A stretch of DNA of 64,000 nt from positions 62,001 to 126,000 of the forward strand of contig NZ_SNZA01000003.1 in NCBI RefSeq assembly GCF_004363305.1. The letters are read 5' to 3'. The DNA is from Marinomonas communis (GTDB lineage Bacteria; Pseudomonadota; Gammaproteobacteria; Pseudomonadales; Marinomonadaceae). This document shows, piece after piece, positions 45,444 through 53,404 of the stretch (the first letter of the stretch is position 1; each line of letters opens with the position of its first letter). Below the pieces are notes generated by a model that saw only the letters and a program-made list of their open reading frames with translations, had not been told where the DNA came from and made no database searches. The position numbers and the translations under genes are program-made.

Positions 45444-46404
45444 TCGATGGGTTTTGGCGGGACTTTGTGCCTCGTTACTGGTGGCATGTTCCGCAGATGA
45501 CCCTGTTAAAACCAGTGCCATGGCGGTGCAAGGTTTATATTCAGCGGCGCTGAGTGATAACGGCTCAAACGCACTGATTGGTTCTATCCAGCATGGCGGT
45601 AGTTATTGGAAAAATACCCCTTCCCAGCGGGTTTACAACTGGAACCATATCGCTGGGCAAGCGACGCCTTTAATCAGTGTCGACATCGACCCAAGCGGTG
45701 ACTTTGCCGCCACGGGTGGTGATCGCACCATGGTACTTTGGAGTACCGTGACGGGTGAATCCGTTGGTTTTTGGAATACTCCTGGTTCTATCAAATCCCT
45801 CAAACTTACTCGAAATGGCGACTTTGCATTGGTCGGCATGGACGATCAAACCGCTCGCTATTTTGATATCAAAAACGGTGGTGTGCGTCATGTACTTCGC
45901 ACAGGTGCCATTGTTCGTTCGGTAGATGTTACCCCGGATGGTCGGTACGCTTTAACTGGCGACGACCTTTACCAAGTGATTCTTTGGGACTTAACGACTG
46001 GCGAAGCCCGTCAGCGATGGCAGTTAGACAATAACGTGGCTACGGTGAAATTATCCGATGATGGCGCGTATGTCTTTGCAGCTGCGCAATTGGGTGATGC
46101 CAAAGTTTGGTCTGGCTTGACCGGTGCAGAGGTCAGTACCGTTAATACAGGGGCATTGCAGTCCCGTAATGTGACCATCAGTCAGGCGGTATTTTCTGCG
46201 TCCAACCGTCAGCTGCTGCTTGGCCAACAAAACCGTCGAGTGAATCTTGTTAATGTTGCCACGGGCGATGTCTTACGTTCTTGGGACCTGTATTTAAAAG
46301 ATGCTTTGCGTCCGACGGGCTCAGCAGTCTTGGCGTTAGCATTCGGTACCGGCAACACCTACTACGCCGTTGGTAGCAATGGCTATTTAAACGTCTTCCA
46401 ATAA
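45427..46404 (+). CDS. WD40-repeat lipoprotein
   Basis: A 326-residue predicted lipoprotein: GTG start (VSTALSRWVLAGL), a hydrophobic stretch and the lipobox LLVAC, so the mature protein begins at the Cys near residue 20. The rest is a series of degenerate WD40-like units (for example ISVDIDPSGDFAATGGDRTM, VDVTPDGRYALTGDD, VKLSDDGAYVFAAA with VILWDLTTGEA), enough for about one seven-bladed propeller. Bacterial WD40 proteins are usually scaffolds, and a periplasmic or outer-membrane one is unusual. It overlaps the end of rsd by 17 bp. A longer start at 45373 is possible but would put extra residues before the signal. Function unknown. Confidence 0.85.
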   Translation: MSTALSRWVLAGLCASLLVACSADDPVKTSAMAVQGLYSAALSDNGSNALIGSIQHGGSYWKNTPSQRVYNWNHIAGQATPLISVDIDPSGDFAATGGDRTMVLWSTVTGESVGFWNTPGSIKSLKLTRNGDFALVGMDDQTARYFDIKNGGVRHVLRTGAIVRSVDVTPDGRYALTGDDLYQVILWDLTTGEARQRWQLDNNVATVKLSDDGAYVFAAAQLGDAKVWSGLTGAEVSTVNTGALQSRNVTISQAVFSASNRQLLLGQQNRRVNLVNVATGDVLRSWDLYLKDALRPTGSAVLALAFGTGNTYYAVGSNGYLNVFQ

Positions 46405-46428
46405 TTTCAACAATCCCAAGGATCGAAT

Positions 46429-46827
46429 GTGAATACCGTACCAATAAGCGTGCAACGCTGGGGCGCTATTGCCGCAGGACAAGCCTTGTTATCCGTTGCC
46501 GCTGGCGCGTTTGGTGCCCACGGACTTAAAGCCATGGTGTCAGAGCAAGCACTACAGTGGTGGCAAACAGCTTGTCAGTATTTGATGTACCACAGTCTTG
46601 CGAGCCTCTTTGTAGTCGTATTAATGGTTGTTGGTCTACGCTGTTTCTGGACTGTGCGTTTGTTTACTCTAGGTAATGCTTTATTTGCAGGCTCCCTGAT
46701 GGTGATGACTTTAACCGATATGCGTGTTTTAGGGGCTATCACTCCGATAGGTGGCCTGATGTATTTGCTAGGTTGGGCTTTGTTGATAAAAAGCTTTCTT
46801 AGCTGGAATAAGAAAGTGGTGAATTAA
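46429..46827 (+). CDS. DUF423 family membrane protein (YgdD-like)
   Basis: A 132-residue inner-membrane protein with four hydrophobic helices. AAGAFGAHGLKAM near the N-terminus, WWQTACQYLMYHSLASL and the C-terminal ITPIGGLMYLLGWALL match DUF423. The biochemical role is not known. The start codon is GTG with AAGGA 6 bp upstream. It lies 24 bp after the WD40 lipoprotein and just before trmB. Confidence 0.9.
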   Translation: MNTVPISVQRWGAIAAGQALLSVAAGAFGAHGLKAMVSEQALQWWQTACQYLMYHSLASLFVVVLMVVGLRCFWTVRLFTLGNALFAGSLMVMTLTDMRVLGAITPIGGLMYLLGWALLIKSFLSWNKKVVN

Positions 46828-46892
46828 CAGACATTCTTTTTCGATTTTAGTACTATACGCGCCTTAAATTTGAACTCGAGATTGGCAATTTC

Positions 46893-47603
46893 ATGCAAGA
46901 CGAACAACAACCGACAAACCCTGAAATCAAAAAGCGAACCATTCGAAGCTTTGTGGTCCGTGGTGGACGCATGACCGAAGGTCAGCAACGCGCATACGAT
47001 GCAAACTGGAAGACCTATGGTTTGGAAGCAGACCAAGGCCGAATTGATTACCAAGAAGTGTTTGGTCGCGAGTCGGATGTCGTGATTGAAGTTGGTTTTG
47101 GTATGGGCGCATCACTGGTTGAAATGGCGAAGAACGCTCCAGAGAAAGACTTCATTGGTATCGAAGTGCACCCACCTGGTGTTGCGAAATTAATGATGCT
47201 AGCAGCGGAAGCGGGAATTCAAAACATTCGTGTCTACTGTCACGATGCCATCGAAGTTATGGCGGATTGCTTACCACAAGGCCAAGCGTCGACTTTCCAA
47301 TTATTCTTCCCTGATCCATGGCACAAGAAGAAGCACAACAAACGTCGTATTGTTCAGCCATTGTTTGCACAGCAAGTAGCGAATGTGTTGAAAGTAGGTG
47401 GTGTTTTCCACATGGCAACGGATTGGGAACCGTATGCGGAGCACATGCTAGAAGTAATGGAAGCTCAGACTCAGTATGAAAACGTTGCGGGTAAAAATAC
47501 TTACCATCCTCGTCCAGAATGGCGTCCATTAACCAAGTTCGAACAGCGTGGTGAGCGCTTAGGTCACGGCGTGTGGGATTTGATTTATTCTAAGCTTGCT
47601 TAA
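46893..47603 (+). CDS. trmB: tRNA (guanine-N7-)-methyltransferase TrmB
   Basis: A 236-residue SAM-dependent enzyme methylating G46 in tRNA. VIEVGFGMGASLVEMA (SAM binding), FIGIEVHPPGVAKLM, the catalytic FPDPWHKKKHNKRRIV and the terminal TKFEQRGERLGHGVWDL are all present. An Asn-rich start (residues 1-40) is slightly basic. It is followed by a strong terminator shared with convergent hns. Confidence 0.97.
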   Translation: MQDEQQPTNPEIKKRTIRSFVVRGGRMTEGQQRAYDANWKTYGLEADQGRIDYQEVFGRESDVVIEVGFGMGASLVEMAKNAPEKDFIGIEVHPPGVAKLMMLAAEAGIQNIRVYCHDAIEVMADCLPQGQASTFQLFFPDPWHKKKHNKRRIVQPLFAQQVANVLKVGGVFHMATDWEPYAEHMLEVMEAQTQYENVAGKNTYHPRPEWRPLTKFEQRGERLGHGVWDLIYSKLA

Positions 47604-47636
47604 GCGCAGAGTAGGCAGGCTAAAAAGCCAAATAAT

Positions 47637-47676
47637 AAAAAACCGACGCTAGTTATAATACTGCGTCGGTTTTTTA
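47637..47676. terminator. Terminator between convergent trmB and hns
   Basis: The arms AAAAAACCGACGC and GCGTCGGTTTTTT form a 12-13 bp stem with a 13-nt loop; A and T runs on the two sides allow use in both directions. Confidence 0.88.
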
Positions 47677-47730
47677 TTTGGTCATACTTTATTTAGCGAT
47701 AGAAAGTATGACTTTCTAGCAATGCTAAAA

Positions 47731-48129
47731 TTATTTGATTTCAGCAGATTCGCGAGAATTGCCAGCATCAAAGTATTCTTGGAAGGCTTTTGGTGTGCGG
47801 CCACGGCCACTCCACTCGATTGTTTCGCCATTCCACTCGATGCGGTATTTAGGCTTAACAGTTTTGCCTTTTGTTGGATTAGAGCGAGCGCCACTTAGTG
47901 AAGCGATCTCGTCGATCGTAAGACCACTTTCTTCGATCATTTTAGCGATTTGAGCCGCTTGGCGTGCTTTCTCTTCGATTTCAGCCTGACGTGCTTGCTC
48001 GTCTTCCTGCATTTTCACTAAAGCATTGTTCAAACCTTCGATTAGGTTTTCTAATTGCGCAATGTTAAGTTCTTTGGCTGCGGCACGTGCTTTGGCTTTG
48101 TTTCCAGCTAGCTCTGCTAATAAACTCAT
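47731..48129 (-). CDS. hns: H-NS family nucleoid-associated protein
   Basis: A 132-residue protein with an N-terminal coiled-coil oligomerisation region (about 1-65, MSLLAELAGNKAKARAAAKEL, many Ala, Glu and Lys) and the C-terminal DNA-binding domain with YRIEWNGETIEWSGRGRTPKAF. The core RGR is the minor-groove AT hook of the family. H-NS silences AT-rich, often foreign DNA; the AT-rich polysaccharide genes at the right end would be natural targets (inference). The ATG at 48129 has AGGGGA upstream; the frame extends further but lacks the family start. Confidence 0.92.
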   Translation of the reverse strand: MSLLAELAGNKAKARAAAKELNIAQLENLIEGLNNALVKMQEDEQARQAEIEEKARQAAQIAKMIEESGLTIDEIASLSGARSNPTKGKTVKPKYRIEWNGETIEWSGRGRTPKAFQEYFDAGNSRESAEIK

Positions 48130-48351
48130 GGTTTCCCCTATTAATCTGAAACGCATTTGAAACGCGAACACAGAACAGAAGTCCATCCAAAACTGTGTTT
48201 TGCTTTGATAACATAAAAAGGTAAGCTTTAACTCCTACTTACCAATTAAAGTAAGAATAGCATTAAATACGCTATTCATAGCAACTTGTATCACAATTTT
48301 AATTAAAAAATCCTTAATGCGCGAATACTCTTAAATATTTGAGTAAATAAT

Positions 48352-50514
48352 ATGACGAATACAGAAAATACTATTTTAAATACCCTATCTAAAGAGTATT
48401 CCATCTCATCTAATACTGCTCAAAAAATTGTAGCCTTATTTGAAGAAGGGGCAACGGTGCCATTTGTCGCTCGTTATCGAAAAGAAGTAACGGGTGGAAT
48501 GCTAGATGAAACATTACGCAGTTTTTATGATCGTTTACGCTATTTAGAAGAACTGGAAAAGCGCCGTCATAGCATTATCGATTCATTAAAAGGTCACCCA
48601 GACGCTTCGCCTTCGGTATTGAGAGCACTACAGAATGCGGCCACAAAAAGTGAATTAGAAGATCTCTATGCACCTTTTAAGAAGTCGCGTAAAACCAAAG
48701 CAGATATAGCTGAAGAAAAAGGACTGTTTCCATTCGCTGTATGTCTATGGCAGGAAGGGCAAGCACAGGCAGAGAAACGGTTTCAGCGCTTTCAGGCAGA
48801 CTTTAAAGCAGCGATGAGTTTTGCTGAGGCGTTAGAGGGGGCTGGTGATATTATCCTTGAGCGGCTTGCTCGAAATGTCATGACTTTGCAGCAAGGTAAA
48901 ACCTTAGTCAGAAAAGACGGGCAGCTTTTAAGTAAGGTGATGCGAGGGAAAAAAGAAGCGGGAGAAAAGTTTCAAGACTACTTTGATTTTGCTGAACCGA
49001 TTAAAAAATGTCCGCCTCATCGTTTGTTAGCGCTTTTTCGCGGCAAAAAAGAAAGCATTTTAAAACTTTCTATCGAGCTTGAAGAGGGCATGCCTTATCA
49101 ATTAAGTGCTCCAATTTATCTAACGCCTTTTGGGTTTCCAGAGTTAAAAGAACGAACACCCAGCAAAGAAAAGCAAGCCTGGTTAGCGAAAGCTTGGCAA
49201 GAGAAAATCTTACCTAAGATAGAAAGTGATCTATTAAACGAACTGAAAGAGTTTGCTGAAGCAGGAGCCATTGATGTTTTTCAATCCAATCTAAAAGATC
49301 TGCTAATGGCCGCACCGGCTGGAGCAAAACGTACTATTGGATTAGATCCAGGTTTTCGTAATGGGGTTAAATGGGCGGCAATTGATGAGCAGGGAGCATT
49401 ATTAGAGTTCGGTGTTGTGTATCCACATGCGCCACAAAATAAACGTAATGAAGCTATCGCCATATTATCAAAAGTAATTCAAAAGCATGGGATCGAATGG
49501 TTGGTAATTGGCAATGGCACCGCCTCGCGGGAAACTGAAGCCTTGGCGAAGCAGATGATTTCAGAGCAACAATTGGCTTGTCGCTCGGTCATTGTTTCTG
49601 AGGCCGGCGCTTCTGTGTACTCGGCATCGTCTGTCGCGATTCAAGAATTCCCAAATTTGGATGTCACCATTCGCGGCGCGATCTCCATTGCCCGTCGTTT
49701 TCAAGACCCTCTTGCGGAGCTGGTTAAAATCGACCCCCAAGCCATTGGGGTGGGGCAATATCAGCATGATGTTAAAGCCAATCGCCTTAGCGAAGCTCTG
49801 GGCGCAGTGGTTGAAGACTGTGTGAACGCAGTGGGCGTGGACGTGAACTTAGCGTCAGTATCCCTTCTTACCTATGTATCGGGCTTAACGGAGCGATTAG
49901 CGCAAAACATCATTGCCTTGCGTGAGCAATTAGGAGGCTTCACCAACCGAAGTCAGTTGAAGAAAGTAAAAGGTATCGGCGATAAAGCGTTTGAGCAATG
50001 TGCCGGCTTCTTACGAATTCGTGGCGGCAACGAAGCACTAGATGCATCGGCTGTCCATCCTGAATCCTATGACCTAGTCAAAAGCCTAGCCGCAAAAGTG
50101 AACAAAGAGATCTCCTCTTTAATTGGCAATCCAGCTGCCTTGAGTCAACTCAGCACAGCGTCTGTTGCAACCGAACAAAATGCTTTTACAGTGAAAGACA
50201 TCTTACAGGAGCTTGCCAAGCCAGGCCGCGATCCTCGACCAGAGTTCAAATATGCCCGGTTTGATGACACCGTTGAAAAGATCGAAGACCTTCAGCCAGA
50301 CATGATCCTTGAAGGCGTCGTCACCAACGTTGCCGCCTTCGGCGCATTCGTCGACATTGGCGTACACCAAGATGGCTTAATACACATCTCACAACTGGCC
50401 GACCGCTTCGTCAAAGACCCACGAGAAGAAGTACGCGTAGGCGAAGTCGTCAAAGTCAAAGTCTTAGAAGTCGACGCCAAACGCAAACGCATCGGGTTAA
50501 AACGAATTTCGTAG
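48352..50514 (+). CDS. tex: Transcription accessory protein Tex
   Basis: A 720-residue nucleic-acid-binding protein conserved in bacteria: N-terminal helical region (TVPFVARYRKEVTGGMLDE), a YqgF-like RNase fold (TIGLDPGFRNGVKWAAID), helix-hairpin-helix motifs (NRSQLKKVKGIGDKAFEQCAG) and a C-terminal S1 domain (GVVTNVAAFGAFVDIGVHQDGLIHISQL). It stops right after the S1 domain, without the low-complexity tail that makes many homologues about 770 residues. Third codon positions change from A/T-rich in the first third to C-rich in the last third. The 222-bp gap to hns is AT-rich. The REP array starts 8 bp after the stop. Confidence 0.95.
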   Translation: MTNTENTILNTLSKEYSISSNTAQKIVALFEEGATVPFVARYRKEVTGGMLDETLRSFYDRLRYLEELEKRRHSIIDSLKGHPDASPSVLRALQNAATKSELEDLYAPFKKSRKTKADIAEEKGLFPFAVCLWQEGQAQAEKRFQRFQADFKAAMSFAEALEGAGDIILERLARNVMTLQQGKTLVRKDGQLLSKVMRGKKEAGEKFQDYFDFAEPIKKCPPHRLLALFRGKKESILKLSIELEEGMPYQLSAPIYLTPFGFPELKERTPSKEKQAWLAKAWQEKILPKIESDLLNELKEFAEAGAIDVFQSNLKDLLMAAPAGAKRTIGLDPGFRNGVKWAAIDEQGALLEFGVVYPHAPQNKRNEAIAILSKVIQKHGIEWLVIGNGTASRETEALAKQMISEQQLACRSVIVSEAGASVYSASSVAIQEFPNLDVTIRGAISIARRFQDPLAELVKIDPQAIGVGQYQHDVKANRLSEALGAVVEDCVNAVGVDVNLASVSLLTYVSGLTERLAQNIIALREQLGGFTNRSQLKKVKGIGDKAFEQCAGFLRIRGGNEALDASAVHPESYDLVKSLAAKVNKEISSLIGNPAALSQLSTASVATEQNAFTVKDILQELAKPGRDPRPEFKYARFDDTVEKIEDLQPDMILEGVVTNVAAFGAFVDIGVHQDGLIHISQLADRFVKDPREEVRVGEVVKVKVLEVDAKRKRIGLKRIS

Positions 50515-50522
50515 AATAGCCC

Positions 50523-51003
50523 TGTAGGACCTCGCTGCGCGAGGGAACAGCATTGCACTCTCAAACCAAATCCCGCGGAAACCGCGGTCCTACATTTTTT
50601 CCACTGTAGGACCTCGCTGCGCGAGGGAGCAGCATTGCACTCCCAAACCAAATCCCGCGGAAACCGCGGTCCTACATTCTGCCTTTGTAGGACCTCGCTG
50701 CGCGAGGGAACAGCATTGCACTCTCAAACCAAATCCCGCGGAAACCGCGGTCCTACATTTTTTCCACTGTAGGACCTCGCTGCGCGAGGGAGCAGCATTG
50801 CAATCCCAAACCAAATCCCGCGGAAACCGCGGTCCTACATTTTTTCCACTGTAGGACCTCGCTGCGCGAGGGAGCAGCATTGCGCTCTCAAACCAAATCC
50901 CGCGGAAACCGCGGTCCTACATTTTTTTCCACTGTAGGACCTCGCTGCGCGAGGGAGCAGCATTGCAATCCCAAACCAAATCCTGCGGAAACCGCGGTCC
51001 TAC
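50523..51003. repeat. REP array D, six paired units upstream of the RAYT gene
   Basis: Six near-identical units of 70-71 bp at 50523, 50606, 50687, 50769, 50851 and 50934 repeat every 81-83 bp. Each begins GTAGGACCTCGCTGCGCGAGG (stem CCTCGC/GCGAGG), has a spacer containing CAGCATTGCA and CAAACCAAAT, and ends with the inverted second element CCGCGGAAACCGCGGTCCTAC. Inter-unit spacers are short (for example ATTTTTTCCACT). This is a BIME array: paired REP elements facing out with GTAG at both ends. Confidence 0.93.
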
Positions 51004-51048
51004 GATATGATAAGCTTTACAACTAACTTCAAATTACATGGAGGTAAT

Positions 51049-51477
51049 ATGAAAGGTTATTCACAGCTACGCAAAGGTCGTATATCAAACACCTCAACGA
51101 TTTATCATTTAACGTTCGCTACTATGAACCGAACCCCATATTTTGGAGACTTTTATCGCGCTAGAGCAATGGTAAAGGCGTTAAAATATTGTGATGACCA
51201 AGAATGGTCTAAAACTGTTGCTTTTATTGTGATGCCGGACCATGTTCATTGGCTCGTGCAGCCATTTTCGAAAGAAATATCTGAGCTTGTCAGAGTAGTA
51301 AAAGAGTTTACGTGCAAGCATCACCTAGTTAAGTGGCAACGTAATTTCTATGACAGGGGAATGCGCTCTAATGAAGAAACGGTCGAAACAGCACGGTACA
51401 TTATAGCCAACCCTAAAAGAGCGAAAATCGTTCACCATGTTGGTCAATATAGCCATTGGGATTGCATATTCTTGTAG
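51049..51477 (+). CDS. REP-associated tyrosine transposase (RAYT)
   Basis: A 142-residue Y1/HUH transposase related to IS200/IS605 TnpA. The HUH motif is HVH (His65, His67) in VMPDHVHWLVQ, and the catalytic tyrosine is probably Tyr117 in ARYIIANPKRAKIV. Such proteins bind and nick REP hairpins next to a GTAG tetranucleotide and are thought to spread them. The gene has no IS ends of its own but is flanked on both sides by GTAG-headed REP pairs. The ATG at 51049 has a strong GGAGG site; a start 14 codons upstream is less likely. Base composition is more AT-rich than its surroundings. Confidence 0.93.
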   Translation: MKGYSQLRKGRISNTSTIYHLTFATMNRTPYFGDFYRARAMVKALKYCDDQEWSKTVAFIVMPDHVHWLVQPFSKEISELVRVVKEFTCKHHLVKWQRNFYDRGMRSNEETVETARYIIANPKRAKIVHHVGQYSHWDCIFL

Positions 51478-51489
51478 CAATAAACCACT

Positions 51490-51636
51490 GTAGGACCTCG
51501 CTGCGCGAGGGAGCATTGCACCCCAAACAAAATCCCGCGGAAACCGCGGTCCTACATTCTGCCTTTGTAGGACCTCGCTGCGCGAGGGAACAGCATTGCA
51601 TTCCCAAACCAAATCCCGCGGAAACCGCGGTCCTAC
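51490..51636. repeat. REP array D continued, two paired units downstream of the RAYT gene
   Basis: Units at 51490-51555 (66 bp, short by a few spacer bases) and 51567-51636 (70 bp) have the same orientation and sequence as the six upstream. They lie between the RAYT stop and the end of the convergent lysR gene. Confidence 0.92.
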
Positions 51637-51645
51637 AATGACAGG

Positions 51646-52545
51646 TTATTTATGGGCGCTGCACTGCGCGCAGGATTGTTGTAATAGCTCAACAAACAAG
51701 CGTGTGGCGGGCCCTGTGCGTTCGCCTTTACCGAAAATGGCGTACATATGAAAATTACGCTCACCGCCAGACTCTAATGTTAGACGTTTGAGACGACCAT
51801 TTTCTAAATCCTGCATAAGATCGGCTTTCGGCAGCCAAGCGAAGCCTATCCCTGAAGCAACCACTTCCAAAGCCGATTGCACGCTGGAAACGGTCCAACG
51901 ACGATCGGCCCCAAGCCAGCCTTCGTCCCGTGAGTTGCTGCCAGAATCACGGATGACTACTTGTAGCTCTTGTTTAAGGCGTTCGTTGCTAATCGGTCCA
52001 TCTTCACGACAAAGCACATGATTTGACGCGGCTACCGCAATCATTTCTACATCCACTATCGGGTCAGCTAAGTAGCCCTTTGGCACGATGCCGCTAAGTA
52101 CGAGGTCAGGCGAGCCTTCAGCCAATACTTCAACAGCGCCACTTAATACCTCTTCGCGCAGTTGTACTAAAGTGCCTTGGCTTTGTGGCTCAAAAGCTTT
52201 CAATGCTCGCAATAGTGCTGGTGTCGGGAAGGCTTCATCTACTACCAACTCAATCTCAGGCTCCCAGCCTTGGCCAAGGGTGTGCGCTAGCTCCTCAAGA
52301 TCAATGGCTTCTTGAAGTAGATGCCGAGACCGTCTCAGTAATACTTCGCCACGTTCCGTTAACTTAGCTTTACGCCCATCAATGGTAAGCAACGGGTAGC
52401 CTAACTGTTCCTGCAGCTTTGCCACAGTGTAGCTGATCGATGATTGGCTTTTATGGAGGGCTTCCGCTGCCTGCGCAAAGCCACCTTTATCTACCACAGC
52501 CTGTAATACACGCCATTGTTCCAGTGTCACTCTTGGAGCTTTCAT
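51646..52545 (-). CDS. LysR-family regulator, divergent from azoR
   Basis: A 299-residue protein with an N-terminal helix-turn-helix (about 5-65, GGFAQAAEALHKSQSSISYTVAKL) and an effector-binding domain. The start of the domain, VTLEQWRVLQAVVDKGGFA, is common among marine gammaproteobacterial LysR proteins. It is transcribed away from azoR with a 163-bp intergenic region, the classic arrangement for a LysR protein controlling its neighbour, so it probably regulates azoR. AAGGA precedes the ATG. Confidence 0.92.
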   Translation of the reverse strand: MKAPRVTLEQWRVLQAVVDKGGFAQAAEALHKSQSSISYTVAKLQEQLGYPLLTIDGRKAKLTERGEVLLRRSRHLLQEAIDLEELAHTLGQGWEPEIELVVDEAFPTPALLRALKAFEPQSQGTLVQLREEVLSGAVEVLAEGSPDLVLSGIVPKGYLADPIVDVEMIAVAASNHVLCREDGPISNERLKQELQVVIRDSGSNSRDEGWLGADRRWTVSSVQSALEVVASGIGFAWLPKADLMQDLENGRLKRLTLESGGERNFHMYAIFGKGERTGPATRLFVELLQQSCAQCSAHK

Positions 52546-52597
52546 AAACCTTGATCCTTAGAAAGTTGCCTTAAGTATGGCTTGATTGATCACATAA

Positions 52598-52616
52598 TTC
52601 GATATTTATCGTCGAA
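52598..52616. promoter_or_regulatory. Candidate LysR operator between lysR and azoR
   Basis: TTCGA-N9-TCGAA is an inverted repeat that contains a T-N11-A arrangement, as LysR-type regulators prefer. Further ATCGAAAAA-like sequences follow towards azoR. Binding is inferred. Confidence 0.4.
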
Positions 52617-52708
52617 AAGTTACGCTTTTTTATCGAAAAATCTGGTTTTAATATAGCTTCATCGAATGAATTTGAAGTCCCCTTCAAGCAAATATTAGGA
52701 GCATTATC

Positions 52709-53302
52709 ATGGCAACATTACTACGAATCGATTCTAGCGCGTCAGGTGAACAGTCTAAATCACGTCAACTTGCGGATGCGTTTGTTGCGCAGTGGCTAGC
52801 GAAAAATCCAGAAGGCACAGTAGTGACACGCGATGTGAACGCTAACCCACTACCACACTTCACAAGCGAAACATTGGGTGCATTGTTTACACCAGAAGAA
52901 GACCGTAGCGCTGAACAAAAAGCGATCGTTGCAATCGGCGACGAATTGATTGAAGAGCTAGAGGCAGCAGATGTGGTAGCCATCAGCGCACCGATCTACA
53001 ACTTCAGCATTCCATCAACACTGAAGTCTTACTTTGACTACGTCGCGCGTGCAGGTCGTACATTCAAATACACAGAAACTGGCCCAGTTGGTTTGCTAAA
53101 CAAAGACGCCTATGTATTCTCTGCAAGCGGCAGCTTCCTAGAAAACACACCATACGACCACCAACTTCCATACGTTAAAACGTTCTTGAACTTCATTGGT
53201 TTGACAGTGAAAGATGCATTCGTAGCAGGTGGTCAAGCGCTAGGTGCTGACGGCGAAAAAGCCTTCACCGATGCAAAAGAGAAAATCGCAGCAGCGGTAT
53301 AG
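52709..53302 (+). CDS. azoR: FMN-dependent NADH-azoreductase
   Basis: A 197-residue flavodoxin-like reductase that reduces quinones and azo compounds with NADH. RIDSSASGEQSKSRQLADAF binds the FMN phosphate; APIYNFSIPSTLKSYFDYVARAGRTF and VFSASGSF are typical of AzoR. Quinone detoxification is the likely natural role. AGGAG precedes the ATG. A divergent LysR gene probably controls it, and one REP unit follows. Confidence 0.95.
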   Translation: MATLLRIDSSASGEQSKSRQLADAFVAQWLAKNPEGTVVTRDVNANPLPHFTSETLGALFTPEEDRSAEQKAIVAIGDELIEELEAADVVAISAPIYNFSIPSTLKSYFDYVARAGRTFKYTETGPVGLLNKDAYVFSASGSFLENTPYDHQLPYVKTFLNFIGLTVKDAFVAGGQALGADGEKAFTDAKEKIAAAV

Positions 53303-53333
53303 GTTTAATACCCATGTTTGGGGTTGTGGTTAA

Positions 53334-53403
53334 GTAGGACCTCGCTGCGCGAGGGAGCTGCATCGCAACCCCAAACCAAATCCCGCGGAAACCGCGGTCC
53401 TAC
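53334..53403. repeat. REP unit E (single pair)
   Basis: One 70-bp unit of the array D type (GTAGGACCTCGC... to ...CCGCGGTCCTAC), with minor spacer changes, lies between convergent azoR and the beta-CASP gene. It ends 2 bp before the latter's stop codon. Confidence 0.92.
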
Positions 53404-53404
53404 C

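Noticed and set aside
50590-50880. Open reading frames running through the REP arrays (also at 25119-25424, 25135-25362, 36145-36487 and 51325-51641)
   Set aside because: Their translations are repeats of the same REP-derived peptide with no start context or family resemblance; the frames are open only because the repeat lacks stops.
51049-51477. A complete IS200/IS605 insertion sequence
   Set aside because: There is no tnpB or separate left and right IS ends; only a single-copy HUH gene surrounded by REP elements, which fits a domesticated RAYT.
50523-51636. CRISPR-like array because of regular ~82-bp spaced repeats
   Set aside because: The repeats are 70 bp, internally palindromic pairs with GTAG ends, the spacers are short and nearly identical, and no cas genes are present. 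They are REP/BIME units around a RAYT gene.
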